A DNA stretch of 64,000 nt from Glaciecola sp964621345 (GTDB lineage: Bacteria > Pseudomonadota > Gammaproteobacteria > Enterobacterales > Alteromonadaceae): contig CAZUON010000001.1 in the NCBI GenBank assembly GCA_964621345.1, positions 62,001-126,000 of the forward strand, given 5' to 3'. Of the stretch, positions 54,513 to 63,513 are shown piece by piece. How positions within the stretch are numbered: position 1 is the first letter of the stretch; the number at the start of each line of letters is the position of its first letter. The position numbers were made by a program, and so were the translations under genes. The notes under the pieces are model-generated. The model was not told where the DNA came from, made no database searches, and worked only from the letters and a program-made list of their open reading frames with translations.

Positions 54513-55280
54513 TTGCTTCGGAAACAGCTTTTAAGCTTACTAAATAGCCTACTTTCACCTCATTTACTGAAAGATTACTGCCCAAATGGTTTACAAATTG
54601 AAGGTAAGGATGAGATTAATCATATTGTAACTGGTGTAACAGCCAGCCAAGCCCTCATCGATCGTGCCATCGAATTACAAGCTGATGCGATTTTAGTCCA
54701 CCATGGGTATTTTTGGAAAAACGAAGCATATCCGATTGTTGGAATTAAAAAGCGTCGTATTGCTGCACTTCTAGAGCATGATATTAATTTGATTGCCTAT
54801 CACCTTCCACTAGATGTGCATCCGGTCTTTGGCAATAACGCGCAGTTAGGTCGTCTGCTTGGCTTGACTGACATTAAAGCATTAGACGGTATTCAGCCAG
54901 AGGGCATTGTTATGCAGGGCTGTTTACCTAACGCCATGAGTGGTGAGCAATTTAGTCAACATTTAGGCCAGGCATTAGCACGTGACATTGTCTCTATCAG
55001 CAATCATGAAACCATTAAGCAGCTTGCTTGGTGCACGGGGGGAGGGCAAGGTTATATAGAGGATGTCGCATCAGTACAAAGCGAATCGCTTACCATAGAT
55101 GCCTTTATATCTGGCGAAATATCAGAACAAACGACGCATGCTGCGCGAGAACTCAATATCGATTTTTTTGCGGCAGGACATCATGCAACCGAACGCTACG
55201 GCGTTAAGTCTCTTGGCGAGTATTTAGCCTCTGAGTTCGACCTTAAGGTTAGCTTTGTCGATATCGACAACCCAGCTTAA
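54513..55280 (+). CDS. Nif3-like dinuclear metal-centre protein (YbgI type)
   Basis: Cytoplasmic protein of 255 residues of the Nif3/YbgI (DUF34) family, which binds two metal ions; annotated as GTP cyclohydrolase 1 type 2 homologue, though the physiological role is debated. Metal ligands are visible: VHHGYFW (about 62-68), DVHP with the YHLPLD segment, and AAGHHATE near the C-terminus. The length is the short bacterial form (E. coli YbgI 247). It starts with TTG, 7 bases after AAGGA; no ATG in frame fits. The following methyltransferase begins 10 bp after its stop. Confidence 0.92.
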   Translation: MLRKQLLSLLNSLLSPHLLKDYCPNGLQIEGKDEINHIVTGVTASQALIDRAIELQADAILVHHGYFWKNEAYPIVGIKKRRIAALLEHDINLIAYHLPLDVHPVFGNNAQLGRLLGLTDIKALDGIQPEGIVMQGCLPNAMSGEQFSQHLGQALARDIVSISNHETIKQLAWCTGGGQGYIEDVASVQSESLTIDAFISGEISEQTTHAARELNIDFFAAGHHATERYGVKSLGEYLASEFDLKVSFVDIDNPA

Positions 55281-55290
55281 GGTTACCTGC

Positions 55291-56055
55291 GTGAGTGTTA
55301 AAAAGACAGGCAGTTTTGATGGGATTGCCAACAAGTTTGATAAGAATATATATGGCACCAGTAAGGGAAGGTTGCGTCATCTTTTGCTGCAACATTATTT
55401 GCGCGAGCAACTAGAGCACCCAGAAGCGCTTTGTGTCCTTGATGCTGGTGCGGGCACTGGCGTAATGGCTGAAGTATTTGCTCAAGCTGGACATGAGCTC
55501 GAGCTAGTAGACGTTTCTGAGGAGGCCTTGGCCATAGCAAAAAATCGCCTAGCCAACTACCCAGCGACTAGCTTTACTTGTAATAACATCATGTCACTTA
55601 AGCAAACTTACGATCTTATTTTGTGTCATGCGTTGCTCGAATGGCTCGATGACCCAAAGACTGCAATCAGCTATTTACTCGATAGATTAAACGACAATGG
55701 CGTTCTGAGCCTCAGTTTTTTTAACCAAGATGCGAAGTTTTTTGGCAATGCGATTTACGGTAACTTTGAATATCTCGCTAAGGGCATGAAAGTGCGCAAT
55801 GTGGTGCGCCTTAACCCTAATAACCCGCAGTCACCGCGTGAAATATTAAGTTACTTGGAGACCTTCCCATATGTCAGCATTGAGACAACAGCAGGCATTC
55901 GGTGTTTCCACGACTATATGCGCGATATTAACATGCAAAACTCACGATTCGATGACATCCTTGCCCTTGAAAAAAGCCAAGGTAGCCAAGAGCCCTTTAA
56001 ATGGTTAGGTAAATATTTTTATATTAAAATTCGAAAGCGAGCACAAACAAAATAA
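55291..56055 (+). CDS. cmoM: tRNA 5-carboxymethoxyuridine methyltransferase CmoM
   Basis: SAM-dependent enzyme that methylates cmo5U34 to mcmo5U34 in certain tRNAs. From the GTG at 55291 (AAGG ribosome site overlapping the nif3-like stop) it has 254 residues, near E. coli CmoM/SmtA (261); an ATG at 55255 would add 12 residues overlapping the upstream gene. The match runs through the family: FDGIANKFDKNIYGTSKG-like start, SAM motif VLDAGAGTGVMA, CHALLEWLDDP, GNFEYLAKGM and FHDYMRD. Confidence 0.93.
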   Translation: MSVKKTGSFDGIANKFDKNIYGTSKGRLRHLLLQHYLREQLEHPEALCVLDAGAGTGVMAEVFAQAGHELELVDVSEEALAIAKNRLANYPATSFTCNNIMSLKQTYDLILCHALLEWLDDPKTAISYLLDRLNDNGVLSLSFFNQDAKFFGNAIYGNFEYLAKGMKVRNVVRLNPNNPQSPREILSYLETFPYVSIETTAGIRCFHDYMRDINMQNSRFDDILALEKSQGSQEPFKWLGKYFYIKIRKRAQTK

Positions 56056-56100
56056 GCACCGCATGAATCACGGTGCCTCTTAGCGATAACTCTTATGCAA

Positions 56101-56589
56101 TCAAGCTGACAATTCTTTTTCGATATCTTGGCTAATATCAGAAGGCTTGGTGGTAGGCGCGTAACGTTTTACAACTTCGCCTTTTTTATTCACTAAAAAC
56201 TTGGTGAAATTCCATTTGATTCTCTTTGAACCCAGCAAGCCCGGAGCTTCAGACTTTAGGGTTTGATAAAGTGCTGGGGTATTATCACCATTTACCTCAA
56301 TTTTAGTCGACAAAGGAAAAGATACATTGAAGTTCATGCTGCAAAATTGCGCTATTTCTTCGTTGTTACCCGGCTCTTGGTGACCAAATTGATCGCAAGG
56401 AAATCCAATCACGACTAAACCTTGCTCTTGATAGTCTTTGTACAACTTTTCAAGCCCGTCGTATTGCGGGGTAAACCCGCATTTGCTAGCGGTATTGACA
56501 ATCAAAAGCACCTTGTCTTTGTAATCGGCTAAATTGACTGTTTCGCCATTATTAAGGCTGATTTCATGTTGATGTATTGATGTACCCAT
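56101..56589 (-). CDS. Glutathione peroxidase (BtuE-like, cysteine type)
   Basis: Thiol peroxidase of 162 residues that reduces hydrogen peroxide and lipid peroxides. The catalytic cysteine is C37 in NTASKCGFTPQY; Q67 in FPCDQFGHQEPG and the tryptophan/asparagine of KWNFTKF complete the tetrad. It has Cys rather than selenocysteine. As in bacterial relatives such as BtuE, thioredoxin may be the real electron donor. No signal peptide, so cytoplasmic. A GAGGA ribosome site precedes the ATG. Confidence 0.95.
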   Translation of the reverse strand: MGTSIHQHEISLNNGETVNLADYKDKVLLIVNTASKCGFTPQYDGLEKLYKDYQEQGLVVIGFPCDQFGHQEPGNNEEIAQFCSMNFNVSFPLSTKIEVNGDNTPALYQTLKSEAPGLLGSKRIKWNFTKFLVNKKGEVVKRYAPTTKPSDISQDIEKELSA

Positions 56590-56760
56590 TACTATCCTCT
56601 GTAAATGTGTTGGCTTAGATCTGCGTAAGAACGCTTTATATTAAGCAAAGAGTAGCATGAAGAATAGAAAAGGGAATTACTAAACATGAATGGTTAACTA
56701 TAAGTGCGCTCTAGTCGATTTATTGTGCCTTATCTAGGGTGTAAAAATTAGGCAGTAAAT

Positions 56761-58404
56761 CTAATGGGCGTTGATCTTAGCGCACTTTTGTTTAATAGCA
56801 TCCATGCGTTTAAGATTGCCTTTAGAAAGTGAAATAGTGCTTAAATCTTCTAGCAGCTTGTCGATACTTACCGTTTTATACTCGTATTGTTTGGCATCGG
56901 TCATACATTGCAATAAGTTTAACGCAAAGGCGGGAACGCCAGGGTACATGCTGTGTGCTCGGTAAAAATAATTTAAAGCATTTTGGTACTGATTATTTTG
57001 ATACTCGTGCATGCCTTTCTCATTAATCATCACAGCACGCTCTTTACCAACGCCTATGGATTTTTCTGTATTTAGCAGTAAATCTGCGGCAATTAAGCTT
57101 TCAATATGGTTTTCGTGAGTCAGTAATTGTTGGTCGCATTCATCTAATAGCGCCTTGGCTTTATCGGTATGGCCTAAGCCAAACCAGACTTTAACCGCAT
57201 CTATGTTGGTCGAAATACTCTTTTTGGTGTATTGGTTAACTTCGGTGGTTTCTGAAATGATACGTTCTGCTCTAGCTTTGTCATCATCGAGTAAAAACGA
57301 GAGAGCGAGTAGGGTGTCTTTTTGAAACTCTGCTTGGCGGTCGCTGATGCCTTTTGTTGCTTTTCCTAACATCACTCTTGCCGCTGATACACTTTCTGGG
57401 TTATGTGTTTCATTGAACTGTTCGGCCAAGTGTAGATGATAGCGCGCGAGCTCCATGGCAAAATCCACCAGTCGTTCTTTAACTGACAAGTTGCTTTGTA
57501 CCTTTTTTTCGAGCAGGGCGAGTGCGTCTTCTGATTTCCCCTGCATTTTATAACAGAGTGTTTTCAACCTGGTAGCTTGAATGGTCAATTCACCGTCTTT
57601 GATATTATCGAGTAATTGTTCTGCTAAAACATAGTTCTTTTTGCCAATCTCAACACTGGCTAGCCATTCGTAAGCTTTATCTTTAGTGAGGCTTTCTTCA
57701 ATTAAGCGGTCGAGCATTTTTTTGCAATGTTGCCATTTGCCGGTAAAAAACTCGCTTTTGATTAAGCCCCAATGTGCCCAAAGTACTCCGTTTGAGCGTT
57801 CTAGGACTGAAGAATAAAGCTGACTGGCCTCTTCATATTGTTTGTCGTGCAACAATAATCTGCCTTTTAGCTTTATAAAATCGGCTTCGATGCGTTTAGC
57901 AACTCCCTTGTCGAGATTGTCATCAACAAACTTTAGTGCGGCGCTATTACGATTAGCATCCATGTACTGCAATGCAGGTAACAATTGTTGTCGAGCATGC
58001 AGGTAGTGCTTAACGTTAGATGTAAGTCCTTTAATCGTGTATGGCTTTATAATGATGACATCAGGATAAAGGTCGAGAATTTGGCCAATGGTTTGTGGCA
58101 AGCTGTCGGAGGTGATAAAGAATAAACCCATAGATGGCTTAAATGCGCCGTTTTCTACTAATTGCTGTATCCACTCAACGCCGTTTTTTGCTTGGCCCAA
58201 ATGAAAATCAATAAATACGATATCAAAATTGGCGGTGCGCAAACCGTTTCGTAACTCTTTTCCGTTACTATAACTGGCAACCTCAAAACTGTCGATAGCC
58301 ATAAGATGGCTACGCAAATTCATTCGTGCAGTAGTGTTGTCTTCCACAATCGCTACACGAAGACTCGACTTTACCGCCGCTTTGTATCCCTCTAACTTGA
58401 TCAT
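56761..58404 (-). CDS. Response regulator with TPR-repeat output region
   Basis: Cytoplasmic two-component regulator of 547 residues. The receiver domain (about 14-135) has the acidic pair E21-D22, phospho-acceptor D66 in VFIDFHLG and K in IIKPYT. The rest (about 150-545) is a chain of TPR-like helical repeats instead of a DNA-binding or enzymatic domain, so the output is protein-protein contact. No histidine kinase is next to it. It is divergent from the valine-degradation operon. Similar receiver-TPR proteins occur in Vibrio and Alteromonadales, with little known of their role. Confidence 0.9.
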   Translation of the reverse strand: MIKLEGYKAAVKSSLRVAIVEDNTTARMNLRSHLMAIDSFEVASYSNGKELRNGLRTANFDIVFIDFHLGQAKNGVEWIQQLVENGAFKPSMGLFFITSDSLPQTIGQILDLYPDVIIIKPYTIKGLTSNVKHYLHARQQLLPALQYMDANRNSAALKFVDDNLDKGVAKRIEADFIKLKGRLLLHDKQYEEASQLYSSVLERSNGVLWAHWGLIKSEFFTGKWQHCKKMLDRLIEESLTKDKAYEWLASVEIGKKNYVLAEQLLDNIKDGELTIQATRLKTLCYKMQGKSEDALALLEKKVQSNLSVKERLVDFAMELARYHLHLAEQFNETHNPESVSAARVMLGKATKGISDRQAEFQKDTLLALSFLLDDDKARAERIISETTEVNQYTKKSISTNIDAVKVWFGLGHTDKAKALLDECDQQLLTHENHIESLIAADLLLNTEKSIGVGKERAVMINEKGMHEYQNNQYQNALNYFYRAHSMYPGVPAFALNLLQCMTDAKQYEYKTVSIDKLLEDLSTISLSKGNLKRMDAIKQKCAKINAH

Positions 58405-58470
58405 AGGTAATAGTGCTTTGTTAACAGCCCTTAGTTGCTAGATATTGACGCTTACTAAATCACTATCGGC

Positions 58471-58504
58471 AGGCTTGCAAAATACTTCTGTATTTTGCAA
58501 GCCT
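58471..58504. other. Perfect 15-bp hairpin in the divergent region
   Basis: AGGCTTGCAAAATAC and GTATTTTGCAAGCCT pair exactly around a TTCT loop. It lies 67 bp upstream of the response-regulator start and 192 bp before mmsA, with no T-tract. Its place in a divergent promoter region makes a plain terminator odd. It may be a leader element of the regulator transcript, a small RNA part or a mobile palindrome. Confidence 0.8.
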
Positions 58505-58601
58505 TACACAATAAATGTGGTTGTATGTCCCGTAAGATTTGCAGGAGAATGCCTGACTTACTTAACAAAACATTTACAAGCGATAGGGCGATCATTTATA
58601 G

Positions 58602-58617
58602 TTTACGTTAACGTAAA
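58602..58617. promoter_or_regulatory. LiuR-type operator before the valine-degradation operon
   Basis: TTTACGTTAACGTAAA is a perfect 16-bp palindrome, 78 bp before the mmsA start. It matches, as I recall, the site of LiuR, the MerR-family repressor of branched-chain amino acid degradation in gammaproteobacteria. The operon behind it is exactly of that kind. Confidence 0.8.
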
Positions 58618-58695
58618 GGTAAGATGAAAATCAGCGCATAAAATAACTATAAAATGATAGTTAAATGCATATTTTCTTTCATGTAGGAAACGCTC

Positions 58696-60192
58696 ATGCA
58701 AAAAATTCAGCAATTGATTAACGGACAATTCGAAGACTCGACCTCAAGCAACATTATTGAGGTTACTAACCCTGCTAATAATCAAACAATCGCGCATTTA
58801 CCGGTATCGACGGAGGCGGAAATTGAACGCGCAATAGGCTCTGCAAAAGAAGCTTTTGAAAGCTGGAAAAAAGTACCTGTTTCGGAGCGCGCTCGCGTAA
58901 TGTTGCGATATCAACATTTATTAAAAGAGCATCACGATGAAATTGCCACTATTTTATCTAAAGAAACAGGTAAAACCTTTGATGATGCAAAAGGTGATGT
59001 ATGGCGCGGTATAGAGGTTGTAGAACAAGCAGCTAATATCGCCTCGATGATGATGGGCGAAACTGTAGAGAACGTTGCCACCGACATTGACACCTACTCA
59101 ATGATTCAGCCTTTAGGTGTGTGCTTAGGTATCACGCCATTCAACTTTCCGGCGATGATCCCGCTTTGGATGTTCCCAATGGCAATTGCTGCAGGTAACA
59201 CGTTTGTATTAAAACCCTCTGAGCAAGACCCGGCCACGCCAATGAAGTTGGCTGAGTTATTTTTACAAGCCGGCGCGCCGGCTGGGGTATTAAATATTGT
59301 TCATGGTGGTAAAGACCAAGTTAATCACTTGCTTGAACACCAAGACATTAAAGCAGTCTCTTTTGTGGGCAGCGTGCCAGTAGGGCAACATATTTATCGG
59401 ACTGCGACTTCCAATATGAAGCGTGCGCAATGTTTTGCAGGAGCAAAGAACCATTCTGTCATTATGCCTGATGCGAACAAAGACAAGGTATTAAATAACT
59501 TAGTCGGCGCGTCGGTAGGTGCCGCAGGTCAGCGTTGCATGGCTATTTCGGTGGCAGTATTTGTGGGCGACAGCGCCAACTGGATCCCCGAGCTCGCAGA
59601 AAAGATAGCTGCAGTCAAACCGGGCTTATGGAATGATGAATCAGCAGGCTTTGGTCCGTTAATCAGCCCTCAAGCGAAGGCGCGCGTACTTGATTTAATT
59701 CAGCAAGGTAAAGACCAAGGCGCTACCTGTTTAGTAGATGGCAGTGAATTTAGCGTTGAAGGCTATGAGTCTGGAAATTGGGTAGGTCCAACAGTGTTTG
59801 CTGGCGTAACCGCCGACATGACAATTTATCAAGAAGAGATTTTTGGCCCCGTATTATGCTGCGTTCAGGTCGCTACGCTTGAAGATGCGATTGCGCTGGT
59901 TAATGCAAACCCCTTCGGTAACGGAACGAGTATTTTTACTGCAAGTGGCGCTGCTGCAAGAAATTACCAAAGTAATGTGGAAGTGGGGCAGGTCGGAATT
60001 AATGTACCTATTCCTGTGCCATTACCTTTCTTCTCCTTTACTGGCTGGAAGAATTCATTTTATGGCGACCTACACGCCTATGGTAAACAAGCAATACGCT
60101 TCTACACCGAGACAAAAACTATTACCGCACGCTGGTTTGACGACGAGGCAGATAGCGGTAATAGCCCTAATATGACAATTAATCTTAGATAA
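58696..60192 (+). CDS. mmsA: Methylmalonate-semialdehyde dehydrogenase (CoA-acylating)
   Basis: Oxidises methylmalonate semialdehyde to propionyl-CoA in valine breakdown, using NAD+ and CoA. The 498 residues have the aldehyde-dehydrogenase fold with the catalytic cysteine C281 in GQRCMA, a family-typical start (LINGQFEDS), ITPFNFPAMIPLWMFP and VPVPLPFFSFTG-like C-terminal parts that mark the MMSDH subgroup. AGGAA ribosome site. First gene of the operon with LiuR-type operator upstream; the next gene starts 52 bp on. Confidence 0.96.
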   Translation: MQKIQQLINGQFEDSTSSNIIEVTNPANNQTIAHLPVSTEAEIERAIGSAKEAFESWKKVPVSERARVMLRYQHLLKEHHDEIATILSKETGKTFDDAKGDVWRGIEVVEQAANIASMMMGETVENVATDIDTYSMIQPLGVCLGITPFNFPAMIPLWMFPMAIAAGNTFVLKPSEQDPATPMKLAELFLQAGAPAGVLNIVHGGKDQVNHLLEHQDIKAVSFVGSVPVGQHIYRTATSNMKRAQCFAGAKNHSVIMPDANKDKVLNNLVGASVGAAGQRCMAISVAVFVGDSANWIPELAEKIAAVKPGLWNDESAGFGPLISPQAKARVLDLIQQGKDQGATCLVDGSEFSVEGYESGNWVGPTVFAGVTADMTIYQEEIFGPVLCCVQVATLEDAIALVNANPFGNGTSIFTASGAAARNYQSNVEVGQVGINVPIPVPLPFFSFTGWKNSFYGDLHAYGKQAIRFYTETKTITARWFDDEADSGNSPNMTINLR

Positions 60193-60244
60193 AAAGCATA
60201 GATTAAGTACGCATTAAAAGATGCGTGCAAGATAGGAATAAGAT

Positions 60245-61399
60245 ATGAATTTTGAATTAAATGAAGACCAAATCGCTTTTGCACAAACCGCAAAACAATT
60301 TTCAGATGCAGAGCTAGCGCCGTTTGCTGCGCAGTGGGATAAAGAGCATCACTTTCCGGTTGATGTCATTAAAAAGGCCGGAGACCTAGGGTTTTGTAGT
60401 TTATATACTCCTGAAGAGGCCGGTGGCTTGGGCTTAAGCCGTTTAGATTCATCGATTATATTCGAACAATTAGCCATGGGCTGCACTACGACCACCGCCA
60501 TGCTAACGATTCATAATATGGCGACGTGGATGGTAGCGACTTGGGGCAGCGAGGACATTAAAACTCAATGGATGGATAAACTTGTATCGGGTGAGTGCAT
60601 TGCGAGCTATTGCTTAACTGAGCCCGGCGCAGGCTCTGATGCAGCATCGCTATTGACCTCCGCTAAACTTCAAGACGGTAAGTACCATATCAACGGTTCT
60701 AAGATGTTTATTTCTGGCGCGGGAGAGACGCAAGTTCTTGTGGTTATGGCACGAACTGGCGGTAAAGGCGCGGGTGGTGTCAGTGCCTTTGTTGTTCCTG
60801 CCGACACTACGGGTATCACCTATGGCAAGGCAGAAGAAAAAATGGGTTGGAACGCTCAGCCTACGCGTTTAGTAAGTTTTGAAGATGTAGTGGTAGACCA
60901 AAGCAATCGTTTAGGCGAAGAAGGTGAAGGGTTTAAATTTGCCATGCAAGGATTAGACGGTGGACGTATTAACATTGCGACTTGTTCAATAGGTACGGCA
61001 CAGCAAGCCCTAAATACCGCCAGAGCTTACATGCAAGAGCGTTCGCAATTTGGTAAAACCTTAGCTAGCTTTCAGGCTTTACAGTTCAAACTTGCTGATA
61101 TGGCGACAGAACTCGTTGCTGCTAGACAAATGGTGCGCCTCGCCGCCAGTAAAATTGACAATAATCATGCGGATAAAACCACCTATTGTGCGATGGCAAA
61201 GCGCTTTGCGACTGATGTTGGCTTTGAAGTATGTAATCAAGCGCTGCAAATACACGGTGGTTATGGCTATATCAAAGAGTATCCATTGGAACGCCACGTT
61301 AGAGATGTAAGGGTGCATCAAATATTGGAAGGCACTAACGAAATTATGCGTGTAATTATTGGCAGGCGCCTGCTAAGTGACGAAACAGAGGTCTTGTAG
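60245..61399 (+). CDS. Acyl-CoA dehydrogenase, probably isobutyryl-CoA dehydrogenase
   Basis: FAD-dependent enzyme of 384 residues that would oxidise isobutyryl-CoA to methacrylyl-CoA in the valine pathway. Family motifs seen: CLTEPGAGSDAASL (FAD/substrate loop), the AEEKMGWNAQPTR strand, and the C-terminal catalytic base E362 in ILEGTNEIM followed by IIGRRL. The isobutyryl substrate is inferred from the operon; the sequence alone also fits other short or branched acyl chains. The next gene starts 2 bp after its stop. Confidence 0.93.
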   Translation: MNFELNEDQIAFAQTAKQFSDAELAPFAAQWDKEHHFPVDVIKKAGDLGFCSLYTPEEAGGLGLSRLDSSIIFEQLAMGCTTTTAMLTIHNMATWMVATWGSEDIKTQWMDKLVSGECIASYCLTEPGAGSDAASLLTSAKLQDGKYHINGSKMFISGAGETQVLVVMARTGGKGAGGVSAFVVPADTTGITYGKAEEKMGWNAQPTRLVSFEDVVVDQSNRLGEEGEGFKFAMQGLDGGRINIATCSIGTAQQALNTARAYMQERSQFGKTLASFQALQFKLADMATELVAARQMVRLAASKIDNNHADKTTYCAMAKRFATDVGFEVCNQALQIHGGYGYIKEYPLERHVRDVRVHQILEGTNEIMRVIIGRRLLSDETEVL

Positions 61400-61401
61400 A
61401 T

Positions 61402-62574
61402 ATGGCAGACGCAGAACAAAAGGTTTTAGTAGATTACTTAGCGCTAAGCGGCGCGCAAGATAAAAAGATTGCTCATATTATTTTGAATAAGGCAAGTGCG
61501 CTAAACGCCTTAGATTTAGATATGGTAAACGCCATGCTACAAGCATTGGAAGGCATTCGCGATGATGATTCAGTAGTCGCACTTGTGCTTGATAGCAGTA
61601 ACGATAAGGCTTTTTGTGCCGGTGGTGATGTGGTCTCGATGTATCACGCTATGAAAGAAAGCGCACAAATACATAGCGACGCACAAGTTGCACCCACGCC
61701 TGCATTTTTAAAAGACTTTTTTACCCAAGAGTATCGTCTAGACTACTGCCTGCATACTTTTCCTAAGCCAGTTATTGTATGGGGCAATGGCATCATCATG
61801 GGCGGCGGCCTCGGTTTGTTTATGGGCGCACATATCAAATTGGTTACGGAAACTGCTCGTATCGCCATGCCCGAAATTACCATCGGTTTGTTTCCCGATG
61901 TAGGTGGAAGTTACTTTTTGAACCGACTGCCCACAGGTGTAGGCGCATTTTTAGGCTTAACGGCCGCTAGTATTAACGCACAAGACACTGCTTTATTGGG
62001 AATGAGTGACGCTATTGTGCCGCACGCAAGTAAAACAGAGTTTTTGCAGCGTTTGTGCGCCTTGGAGAACTTAAATAAAGAAAGCGTATTAGAGCTTGCT
62101 GCAAGTTTCAGATCGGGTTTACCAGCACTATCAGAGGCAAACCTCGCAACTATGCTAGACCCACTGGCATCATTAGGGCAGTGCGAATCAATGTTAGCGC
62201 TCGATACTCGCTTAAAAAGCATGGTCAGCGAGAGCGCTGAAAACGTCTATCTACAAAAAGCGTTAAAAAGTTACGAGCAAGGCAGTGCGATTACCGCTCA
62301 CTTGGTATTTGAACAACTCAAACGTGCGCAAGCCTTAAGTTTAGCAGAATGTTTTCGCATGGAGTTGAGTATGGCCTTTACTTGCGGTGCGCAGGGTGAG
62401 TTTCAAGAAGGCGTGAGAGCATTGTTGATTGATAAAGACAGGTCGCCGCAGTGGCAATATAGCCAGTTAGGTGATGTTCCCCAAGCGTTAATTAACATGC
62501 ATTTTTCTAAATTTACAAACAACGCCGTGCAGAGCCACCCTTTGGCACACCTAGAACAAGACTTTGGAGTATAG
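61402..62574 (+). CDS. 3-hydroxyisobutyryl-CoA hydrolase (crotonase fold)
   Basis: Hydrolyses 3-hydroxyisobutyryl-CoA in valine degradation. The 390 residues are longer than an enoyl-CoA hydratase (about 260). HIBCH-type features: KAFCAGGDVVSMY oxyanion segment, GIIMGGGLGLFMGA, and MPEITIGLFPDVGG with the conserved Glu and Asp, followed by the extended helical C-terminal part. It lies between the acyl-CoA dehydrogenase and mmsB. A separate short-chain enoyl-CoA hydratase for methacrylyl-CoA is absent from this operon and must be elsewhere. Confidence 0.92.
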   Translation: MADAEQKVLVDYLALSGAQDKKIAHIILNKASALNALDLDMVNAMLQALEGIRDDDSVVALVLDSSNDKAFCAGGDVVSMYHAMKESAQIHSDAQVAPTPAFLKDFFTQEYRLDYCLHTFPKPVIVWGNGIIMGGGLGLFMGAHIKLVTETARIAMPEITIGLFPDVGGSYFLNRLPTGVGAFLGLTAASINAQDTALLGMSDAIVPHASKTEFLQRLCALENLNKESVLELAASFRSGLPALSEANLATMLDPLASLGQCESMLALDTRLKSMVSESAENVYLQKALKSYEQGSAITAHLVFEQLKRAQALSLAECFRMELSMAFTCGAQGEFQEGVRALLIDKDRSPQWQYSQLGDVPQALINMHFSKFTNNAVQSHPLAHLEQDFGV

Positions 62575-62575
62575 A

Positions 62576-63475
62576 ATGAACAATATCGCGTTTTTCGGAT
62601 TAGGAAATATGGGCGCTGGTATGGCGGCGAACTTAGTCAAAGCAGGTTTTACTGTAAGTGTGTATGACTTAGTGCAATCCCAAGTCGATAGCCTTGTGGC
62701 ACTTGGCGCTAAAGGCGCGAGCTCACCAAAAGAGGCAGTCGAAAACGCCGATATCGTCATAAGCATGTTACCAGCGGGTCATCATGTTGAACGTCTATAT
62801 TTTGGTGATGATAGCGCCATGGGAATTGCTGAACTTACACCTGCCAATACGGTGTTTATTGATTGTTCAACTATTGAAGCCCAGACCGCTCGCAGTCTCA
62901 ATACACGATTGGTCGCCAGTGGTCATGTATTTGCCGACGCTCCTGTATCAGGGGGTGTCGCGGGAGCCGCAGGTGGCACTTTAACTTTTATAGTGGGGGG
63001 CGAAAAAGCAACGCTAAGTGCCATTGCCCCTGTGTTATCAGCAATGGGTAAAAATATCTTTCACGCAGGTGATGCTGGTGCAGGTCAGGTCGCCAAAATA
63101 TGTAACAATATGTTGCTTGCCGTGCTGATGGCAGGAACCAGTGAAGCCTTGCAACTTGCGATAGATAACGGCATTGACGCAAAAGTAATGTCGCAGATTA
63201 TGCAAAAGAGCTCAGGTAATAACTGGACATTACAAACCTACAACCCTTGTCCTGGGGTAATGGAAAATGTGCCATCGTCGAATGATTATCAAGGTGGTTT
63301 TATGGTGGATTTAATGAATAAAGATTTGAATCTGGCAATGGCAACTGCATCAACGCATAAATCGGTGGTACCCATGGGGGCTTTGGCTAAATCGCTATAT
63401 CAATTACACAGCGTAAACGGCAACGGTCAAAAAGACTTTTCTAGCATTTTTGAATCATTAAAGGCGAAAGACTAG
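62576..63475 (+). CDS. mmsB: 3-hydroxyisobutyrate dehydrogenase
   Basis: Oxidises 3-hydroxyisobutyrate to methylmalonate semialdehyde with NAD+, the substrate for MmsA. From the ATG at 62576 (GGAG 6 bases upstream) it has 299 residues, the usual length. Rossmann motif GLGNMGAGMA (7-16), substrate-site segment DAPVSGGVAGAAGGTL, and catalytic lysine K174 in GQVAKICNN. The C-terminal KDLNLAM segment is typical. Starts 1 bp after the hydrolase stop. Last gene of the four-gene operon. Confidence 0.96.
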   Translation: MNNIAFFGLGNMGAGMAANLVKAGFTVSVYDLVQSQVDSLVALGAKGASSPKEAVENADIVISMLPAGHHVERLYFGDDSAMGIAELTPANTVFIDCSTIEAQTARSLNTRLVASGHVFADAPVSGGVAGAAGGTLTFIVGGEKATLSAIAPVLSAMGKNIFHAGDAGAGQVAKICNNMLLAVLMAGTSEALQLAIDNGIDAKVMSQIMQKSSGNNWTLQTYNPCPGVMENVPSSNDYQGGFMVDLMNKDLNLAMATASTHKSVVPMGALAKSLYQLHSVNGNGQKDFSSIFESLKAKD

Positions 63476-63513
63476 CATTAGCTAGTCTTTGCTGGAGCCT
63501 ATCTATTTCCTAT

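Noticed and set aside
56056..56076. GCACCG/CGGTGC repeat after cmoM as a terminator
   Set aside because: Only six base pairs with a 9-base loop and no T-tract.
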